9,855 nucleotides of DNA from Ktedonobacter racemifer. GTDB lineage: Bacteria > Chloroflexota > DTOL01 > JACQYG01. The stretch is taken from positions 1 to 9,855 of the forward strand of contig DYIS01000076.1 in the NCBI GenBank assembly GCA_020723545.1, in the 5' to 3' direction. How positions within the stretch are numbered: the first letter of the stretch is position 1; every line of letters begins with the position of its first letter. Both the position numbers and the translations under genes were made by a program. This document shows positions 6,010 to 9,855 of this stretch, piece by piece. The notes under the pieces are model-generated. The model saw nothing but the letters and a program-made list of their open reading frames with translations, ran no database searches and was not told the origin of the DNA.

Positions 6010-6996
6010 TCAGGCTACCTTGCCCCCAAACATTCCGTCGGTGACGATTGTCTCCCCGTCCAGGTAAATATCCGGCCTCACCGCCACTACATCGCTGTGC
6101 GACGAGGCCTTACCCACCGTGCCCTGGAAATACTCCATCTGGGAGCCCATGCCGATGACGAAGCAGCCGGCGATGCGCTCGTCCTCCAGGATGTTGCCGC
6201 ATAGCCGCGCTGCCGGGTTCAGTCCCACAGAGATGTGTGCCAGGCAGAGCATCTTAGGGTCGTCGAAGTGCTCCAGCCAGCCCTTCCACAGAGCCGCCTG
6301 GCCGCTGCCCTGGACCTTCACCATGCGGCCTTTCTCAAAGGTCAGCCGTAGGGGGGCATCCAGCAGACCTACCGGGGGATAGGCCGAGCCGTCCACTACG
6401 ATCTCACCGTTGATCGTCTCCTCCACCGGAGCCATGGAGAGTTGCGCGCCGGGCAGATAATCCAGGTCGCCAGGACCATCTAGCAGGCCATCGCGCAAAA
6501 TGGGTGGCCGACCGGCCAGGCTCATGGTGAGCACGGCGTCGTCGCCCGTATGCACGCGCAGTTCTCCGGCAGCGGCAAAGAGGGCACGCAGGCGTTGGCC
6601 TCGCTCCACCAGTACGTTGTAGTCTACCCCGCCTACCATGCGGATGACCATGTCCTCAGTAATCCCAGTGCCGCAGAGGATACGGGTGCCGCCCTCCCGT
6701 ACCTTCCGGTAAGTGTAGGTGTGGATGATGTACTGCGTAATGAGGTCCAGCACCAGATCTGAGGCTGCCATGGCCGCGGCCACGGCCTTGGGCGGCTCCC
6801 GGTTGATTTCGGGGCGCGTCCCAAAGACCATCACCTGGGTTTCGCCACCGAGGGCATAGGCAGCGTTGGCAAAGGCATCGACCAGGTAGCGATCCACGAT
6901 GCTATCAGCTAAAACAAGGACGTTTTCACCAGGCTTGAGACGAGCACAGGAGCTAACAGCCTTGTAGGCTGCTCGGGCCAGTTCCATGGAACGCAT
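6010..6996 (-). CDS. M29/NicX-superfamily protein, NicX-like metal site (diverged paralogue)
   Basis: A 328-residue cytoplasmic protein of the aminopeptidase T / 2,5-dihydroxypyridine 5,6-dioxygenase superfamily (COG2309-like). It is paralogous to the adjacent 7010-7981 product: both have the NPAAR motif at 260-264, EDE near 271 and the DGxxI C-terminal end. It differs at the metal site: the M29 glutamates are Gln185 (LPGAQ) and His254 (LAHISVG), the M29 His is Phe279 (CFVIGMG), and only His300 and Asp302 (SHSD) remain. His254, His300 and Asp302 match the 2-His-1-Asp iron triad of NicX (H265, H318, D320 as I recall it). It may therefore be an Fe enzyme, or a non-peptidase partner of its neighbour. 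ATG 6994-6996 has AGGAGG (7005-7010) 8 nt upstream overlapping the preceding stop. The gap to the upstream gene is 13 nt. Substrate unknown; a ring-cleaving role is not proven. Confidence 0.85.
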   Translation of the reverse strand: MRSMELARAAYKAVSSCARLKPGENVLVLADSIVDRYLVDAFANAAYALGGETQVMVFGTRPEINREPPKAVAAAMAASDLVLDLITQYIIHTYTYRKVREGGTRILCGTGITEDMVIRMVGGVDYNVLVERGQRLRALFAAAGELRVHTGDDAVLTMSLAGRPPILRDGLLDGPGDLDYLPGAQLSMAPVEETINGEIVVDGSAYPPVGLLDAPLRLTFEKGRMVKVQGSGQAALWKGWLEHFDDPKMLCLAHISVGLNPAARLCGNILEDERIAGCFVIGMGSQMEYFQGTVGKASSHSDVVAVRPDIYLDGETIVTDGMFGGKVA

Positions 6997-7009
6997 GATC
7001 TTCTCCTCC

Positions 7010-7981
7010 TCACACGGTTAGCTGTCCATTTCGCATGATGGTTTGTCCATCGGCACGGACGGTCGGCCTCGTGGTGATGAAATCAAGGTGGATGGGAGCC
7101 ATGTTGGTTCCCCCGAAGCCTGTATTGCGCCCAATGGCAACGTGGGCTGTCCCCAGGATCTTTTCATCCTCCACGGTGATCCCTACGAAGCGTGCCGCGG
7201 GATTGGTGCCGATGCCAAACTCGGCCACCACGTAGGCCCTGGGGTCATTGAGGTCTGCCAGGAGAGCGCGGAGCCGGGCCGCGGCCTGTCCCCCGTCGAT
7301 CTGCACTATGCGCCCACCCTGGAACTCCAGGCGCACGGGCTGATCGGGGATGCCAATCTGAGCAAGACTGCCATCCACAATGAAGGTTCCATCGGCCTCT
7401 GTTTCCAAGGGGGCTATGTACGCCTCCCCTGCCGGCAGGTTACCCCATTCGCCCGGGTTCCGGTAGAGGCCAGTATCGGGGGGCTGAGCCACCTGCCGGC
7501 CTGCCTGCCCCAGGCGGAGGCGCGTCCCCAAGGCTGTTTCAATGACGACCTCTGACTTGCCGATGAGCGCCTCGGTCACACGCTGGGAGATCTCGGCCAC
7601 CTGATGGTAGTCGGCGGTCATGCCGCCAGCCTTCATCATCTCGGCGGTGATCCCTGGCATGCTGGCCAGACGCACCCCAGCCTTCGTCGCCTCCTCGCGG
7701 GCGGAGGTGTGGGAGAGCGAGCGGGTAGTGACCAGGAAGGCGACCTGCACGGCACACATGGCCGCCGCCACGCTCGGTGGAGGCTCTTCGGCGTTGCGCA
7801 GGCGCGGGCGCATGGTGGTGATCACGGGATCCCCACTCAGGGACTGCACCGCCGCCGCCAAGGCCTCGGCGATGAGTTGACGCTCGTAGTCCGTGACGAT
7901 GAGCACCGCTTCGTCCGCCTTCACGCCCAGGCAGGTCTCAACGGCGACCCGCGACCCGCGCATCAATTCAATCATGGACAC
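7010..7981 (-). CDS. M29-family (aminopeptidase T-like) metallohydrolase
   Basis: A 323-residue cytoplasmic protein, shorter than classic M29 aminopeptidases (about 400 residues). The candidate metal ligands are all present: Glu186 (LPAGE), Glu254 (VAEFGIG), His280 (TAHVAIG), His298 and Asp300 (IHLD). The order and the 68-residue Glu-Glu spacing resemble the M29 set E250, E316, H345, H378, D380, with a shorter loop before the HxD. This supports a dinuclear metal aminopeptidase or amidohydrolase acting on the imported compound. Start is GTG 7979-7981, with AAGGAGGG (7991-7998) 9 nt upstream; the ATG two codons later is spaced too far from it. The Shine-Dalgarno overlaps the AroM stop (TAAGGAGGG). 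Databases often label such proteins leucyl aminopeptidase; the true substrate is unknown. Confidence 0.88.
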   Translation of the reverse strand: MSMIELMRGSRVAVETCLGVKADEAVLIVTDYERQLIAEALAAAVQSLSGDPVITTMRPRLRNAEEPPPSVAAAMCAVQVAFLVTTRSLSHTSAREEATKAGVRLASMPGITAEMMKAGGMTADYHQVAEISQRVTEALIGKSEVVIETALGTRLRLGQAGRQVAQPPDTGLYRNPGEWGNLPAGEAYIAPLETEADGTFIVDGSLAQIGIPDQPVRLEFQGGRIVQIDGGQAAARLRALLADLNDPRAYVVAEFGIGTNPAARFVGITVEDEKILGTAHVAIGRNTGFGGTNMAPIHLDFITTRPTVRADGQTIMRNGQLTV

Positions 7982-7990
7982 GTTGTACAG

Positions 7991-7998
7991 CCCTCCTT
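7991..7998 (-). promoter_or_regulatory. Shine-Dalgarno that selects the GTG start of the M29-like gene
   Basis: AAGGAGGG on the minus strand overlaps the TAA stop of the AroM gene. It lies 9 nt before GTG 7979-7981 but 15 nt before the alternative ATG 7973-7975, which favours the GTG. Confidence 0.65.
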
Positions 7999-8668
7999 AC
8001 GATGAGAGAAGCAACTCCTGGACGGTGCGAGCGACCACCGTCCGTGCCAGGACAACCGGCGCGCCGGTTCGCTCATGGACTGCAGCCTTGTGCCGTTGGC
8101 TGTATCCTAGGCAGTCCAGGACGATCAGCGCACAGCCGGCCAGGTCGCGCACAGCCTCAACTCCTTGGTCAAAGCCCGCGTAGGGCGACAGGCTGACGAC
8201 CCTCGTCTCTGGGCAGATGGTACGCCAGCGGCTTTGCACGGCCGACACCTGATCGGCGAGGGGGGCCAGCACGCCCAGGCATGCCTTCTCAGGAAGAGCG
8301 GCCTGGACGAAATGGGTCAGCAAGCGCTCGGGGAACAGGACCAGGACGGGGGCATGGAGGTGACGGAATTCCCCTGTGCAAAGGACGACGACGGCCGCTG
8401 CCCCCTGCGCTACAACGGTGTCCACCGCTACCTGCATGAGAGGGTAGATCTTGGCCTTGCTGATGGTAACAGGGGTGCCATCGCGCAGCCGGCTGTTCAG
8501 TGGGAAATCACCGGGTTGACCATCAGGGGCCAGGCGAGCAAGGTCGGCACGATCAACGGAATCCAGAGCACCGCTCTCCACGATGTCTATCCCCGGCAAA
8601 AGTGATGCAATATCAGATACAATGTCCGTGCGTGGGCTCTGCCCGATGGTGACAAAACCAACCTTCAT
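7997..8668 (-). CDS. aroM: AroM family protein (Asp/Glu racemase-like fold)
   Basis: A 223-residue cytoplasmic protein. The N-terminus MKVGFVTIGQSPRTDIV is diagnostic of AroM, whose E. coli member lies in the aroL-yaiA-aroM operon and has no proven reaction. Two cysteines sit in paired contexts, Cys97 (VLCTGEF) and Cys186 (LDCLGYS), each at the end of a hydrophobic beta strand, as in the two-cysteine racemases and isomerases (Asp/Glu racemase, hydantoin racemase, maleate isomerase). A racemase- or isomerase-type reaction is therefore a reasonable inference. The ATG (8666-8668) overlaps the DUF1177 TGA in an ATGA junction, and AAGGGG (8676-8681) lies 7 nt upstream. In this operon a link to aromatic amino acid synthesis is unlikely; a role in the imported compound's catabolism is more plausible. 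Confidence 0.9.
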   Translation of the reverse strand: MKVGFVTIGQSPRTDIVSDIASLLPGIDIVESGALDSVDRADLARLAPDGQPGDFPLNSRLRDGTPVTISKAKIYPLMQVAVDTVVAQGAAAVVVLCTGEFRHLHAPVLVLFPERLLTHFVQAALPEKACLGVLAPLADQVSAVQSRWRTICPETRVVSLSPYAGFDQGVEAVRDLAGCALIVLDCLGYSQRHKAAVHERTGAPVVLARTVVARTVQELLLSS

Positions 8669-9609
8669 ACGTCAGCCCCTTCTCGTCCGAGGGTTTGCAA
8701 GTGAGTCATAGGGCCATAGAGAGAGACCAGACGCGCAAACTCGTTCGGGTCATAGAAGGCGCAGCGTCCTGTTCCCAACTCCTTAGCTGCCTCAAGACAG
8801 AAGCGGGCGGCAAGCTCAATATCTATCTCATGACTGGCACCCGTGCCGCATCCGGGAACCGGCTCCTCTGTGGTGATGGCAACCCCAACTACAGGGGCCT
8901 TGGTTGCCACGGCCGGCTGCATGATGCTGTTGATGTGATGGAGACAATTCCCATACGGGGTGATATCGGCCATGCTGAGGGCGAAGACCACGGGCCGGCG
9001 CCCAGTGACGCGCTCCATGATGGTCAATAGGTCATCGCTGGGGCGCAGGGTGTATCCCTCCTTGACAGTGGGAGAAATGGCAAAGCCGCGCTGATTGATG
9101 ATCCGATTGCCTTTGGTCGTGTCCACGGAGAGGATGGCATCCATGCGTGGATCCACTTCATAGCGATTCATGACGGCGAGGTTCACCGGTGAGCCCATGA
9201 AGGGCACCGGATCATGGGGTTGAGTTGGGGCGTGGGGACAGATATGGGTAGCGATGATCACATCGCCAGGGAGGATATCGCCATGACGAGCCATGAGGGC
9301 CAGCTTCAGGGCGCAGGCCAGTACAGTGATGGCTCCATCGGCGTCAGAGACCAGGCCGATTCGCTCTGGCCGAGCGCCAATGCCCCCCAGGCGACCAACA
9401 AGCCCCAGGGTGGGAGCAGAACCACCCTGCATCCGTCCGTTGCTTCCGGGCAACAGCGCCTTTACAAAGTCGGTGCTACCTTGCTCACCGCGCACAGTCT
9501 CTACCTGAATCTGAGTCAGGCCATGCTCTCTAAGGTAATCGGCCACCTCAGCACCGGTGATCGTGGCTCGATCCAGGAGTTCATGAATCTCCATAACCTG
9601 CTTAAGCAT
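8665..9609 (-). CDS. DUF1177 family protein
   Basis: A 314-residue cytoplasmic protein with no signal peptide or membrane span, recognised as DUF1177 (function unknown). Family hallmarks: GEQGSTDFVK (41-50), VGRLGGIGARPERIGLVSDADG (71-92), the His/Cys-rich THICPHAPTQPHDPVPFMGSP (121-141), SVDTTKGNRIINQRGFAISPTVKEGY (161-186), ITPYGN (216-221) and GASHEIDIE (257-265). The invariant-looking polar residues (Asp91, His122, Cys124, His126, His132, Asp133, Asp163, His260, Glu261) suggest a metal-dependent enzyme, but no reaction is established. ATG 9607-9609 gives the usual family N-terminus MLKQVMEIHELLD. The frame is open to a GTG at 9664-9666, but those 19 residues look like translated intergenic DNA and lack a ribosome site; the chosen ATG has only a weak GGGGG tract. 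It is the first gene of the operon and overlaps aroM by 4 nt. Confidence 0.9.
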   Translation of the reverse strand: MLKQVMEIHELLDRATITGAEVADYLREHGLTQIQVETVRGEQGSTDFVKALLPGSNGRMQGGSAPTLGLVGRLGGIGARPERIGLVSDADGAITVLACALKLALMARHGDILPGDVIIATHICPHAPTQPHDPVPFMGSPVNLAVMNRYEVDPRMDAILSVDTTKGNRIINQRGFAISPTVKEGYTLRPSDDLLTIMERVTGRRPVVFALSMADITPYGNCLHHINSIMQPAVATKAPVVGVAITTEEPVPGCGTGASHEIDIELAARFCLEAAKELGTGRCAFYDPNEFARLVSLYGPMTHLQTLGREGADV

Positions 9610-9773
9610 ATCTGACCCCCATGCGCTTTTGCGCACAACGAACGACGAAGGGTGAAAATGACTCACCTGCGTCTTTAGTTCAGTTCGGCGGGTCTCTTTT
9701 CAGGCAAGGAAGCCAGGATCAGCCTGGAGATAAGGCACGATGGGTTTCTGGATAATACTTTTAGGACTTTCGC
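9610..9773 (-). promoter_or_regulatory. non-coding region upstream of the operon
   Basis: This 164-bp gap between the partial gene and the DUF1177 start should hold the operon promoter. The best -10-like hexamer on the minus strand is TATTAT (revcomp of 9752-9757), but no -35 match sits 16-18 bp upstream, so no promoter is asserted. A small hairpin CCAGG/CCTGG (9713-9727) could belong to the 3' end of the partial gene. A second hairpin, at 9622-9635, lies just before the start codon. Confidence 0.35.
9622..9635 (-). promoter_or_regulatory. small perfect hairpin in the leader of the operon
   Basis: TGCGC (9622-9626) and GCGCA (9631-9635) pair perfectly around four bases (AAAA on the transcript). 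It is 12 nt upstream of the DUF1177 start codon, immediately before the weak GGGGG ribosome-site tract. It may affect translation initiation or be a 14-bp operator-like palindrome. Confidence 0.35.
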
Positions 9774-9855
9774 TCAGGCGGGCTGAAAAGCAGGAACATG
9801 CGGATTCCGCAACTCGGCCCGCAGGTAGTCGCGCAACAAATCGGTTTTGACTTGG
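9774..9855 (-). CDS. C-terminal fragment of an unidentified protein (5' end outside window)
   Basis: Reading in from the right edge on the minus strand, an open frame gives 26 residues ending NPHVPAFQPA before TGA (9774-9776). The piece includes TDLLRDYLRAELR, a charged amphipathic helix, and codon use matches a real GC-rich gene. I do not recognise the family. A transposase C-terminus is possible given the non-coding tail that follows, but nothing here proves it. Confidence 0.45.
   Translation of the reverse strand, partial: QVKTDLLRDYLRAELRNPHVPAFQPA

Noticed and set aside
9610..9666. N-terminal extension of the DUF1177 protein from a GTG at 9664-9666.
   Set aside because: The extra 19 residues do not resemble the family N-terminus and there is no ribosome site before the GTG.
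9752..9757. TATTAT on the minus strand as a sigma70 -10 box for the operon.
   Set aside because: No -35-like hexamer at 16-18 bp and no extended -10; too weak to call a promoter.

Overview
The window looks like a GC-rich bacterial chromosome segment, most likely from a Chloroflexota (Anaerolineae-type) organism. This rests on overall style, chiefly the substrate-binding lipoprotein whose Cys is followed by a Pro/Thr-rich linker (CGPTPTPTAPPPK...). No rRNA or other marker gene is present to confirm it.

Nine complete genes lie on the minus strand and read right to left as one probable operon. The order is DUF1177 protein (8665-9609), AroM-family protein (7997-8668), an M29-type metallopeptidase-like protein (7010-7981), a diverged paralogue with a NicX-like metal-site pattern (6010-6996), then a complete dipeptide/oligopeptide ABC importer: binding lipoprotein (4219-5877), DppB-like permease (3130-4155), DppC-like permease (2149-3057), DppD-like ATPase (1130-2149) and DppF-like ATPase (138-1118). 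Several junctions overlap or nearly touch (ATGA at DUF1177/AroM, TAATG at DppC/DppD, 11-15 nt gaps elsewhere), which supports cotranscription. The importer would bring in a peptide-like or small amide compound. The four upstream genes would process it. The substrate cannot be read from the sequence, and two of the families (DUF1177, AroM) have no established reaction.

The larger intergenic gaps hold inverted repeats. The binding-protein gene has a strong stem-loop on each side (5905-5951 and 4174-4206), the arrangement expected if its mRNA segment is processed or stabilised separately. A weaker inverted repeat lies between the permease genes.

At the left edge a ~109-bp MITE-like element (33-141) with 21-bp imperfect terminal inverted repeats has landed exactly on the DppF stop codon. 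Beyond it is a small intrinsic-terminator-like hairpin for a plus-strand gene outside the window. The DppD gene appears to carry an in-frame insertion derived from a palindromic repeat. At the right edge the C-terminal 26 codons of an unrecognised minus-strand gene end at 9774, followed by ~165 bp of non-coding DNA that should hold the operon promoter. No tRNA, rRNA or CRISPR array was seen.
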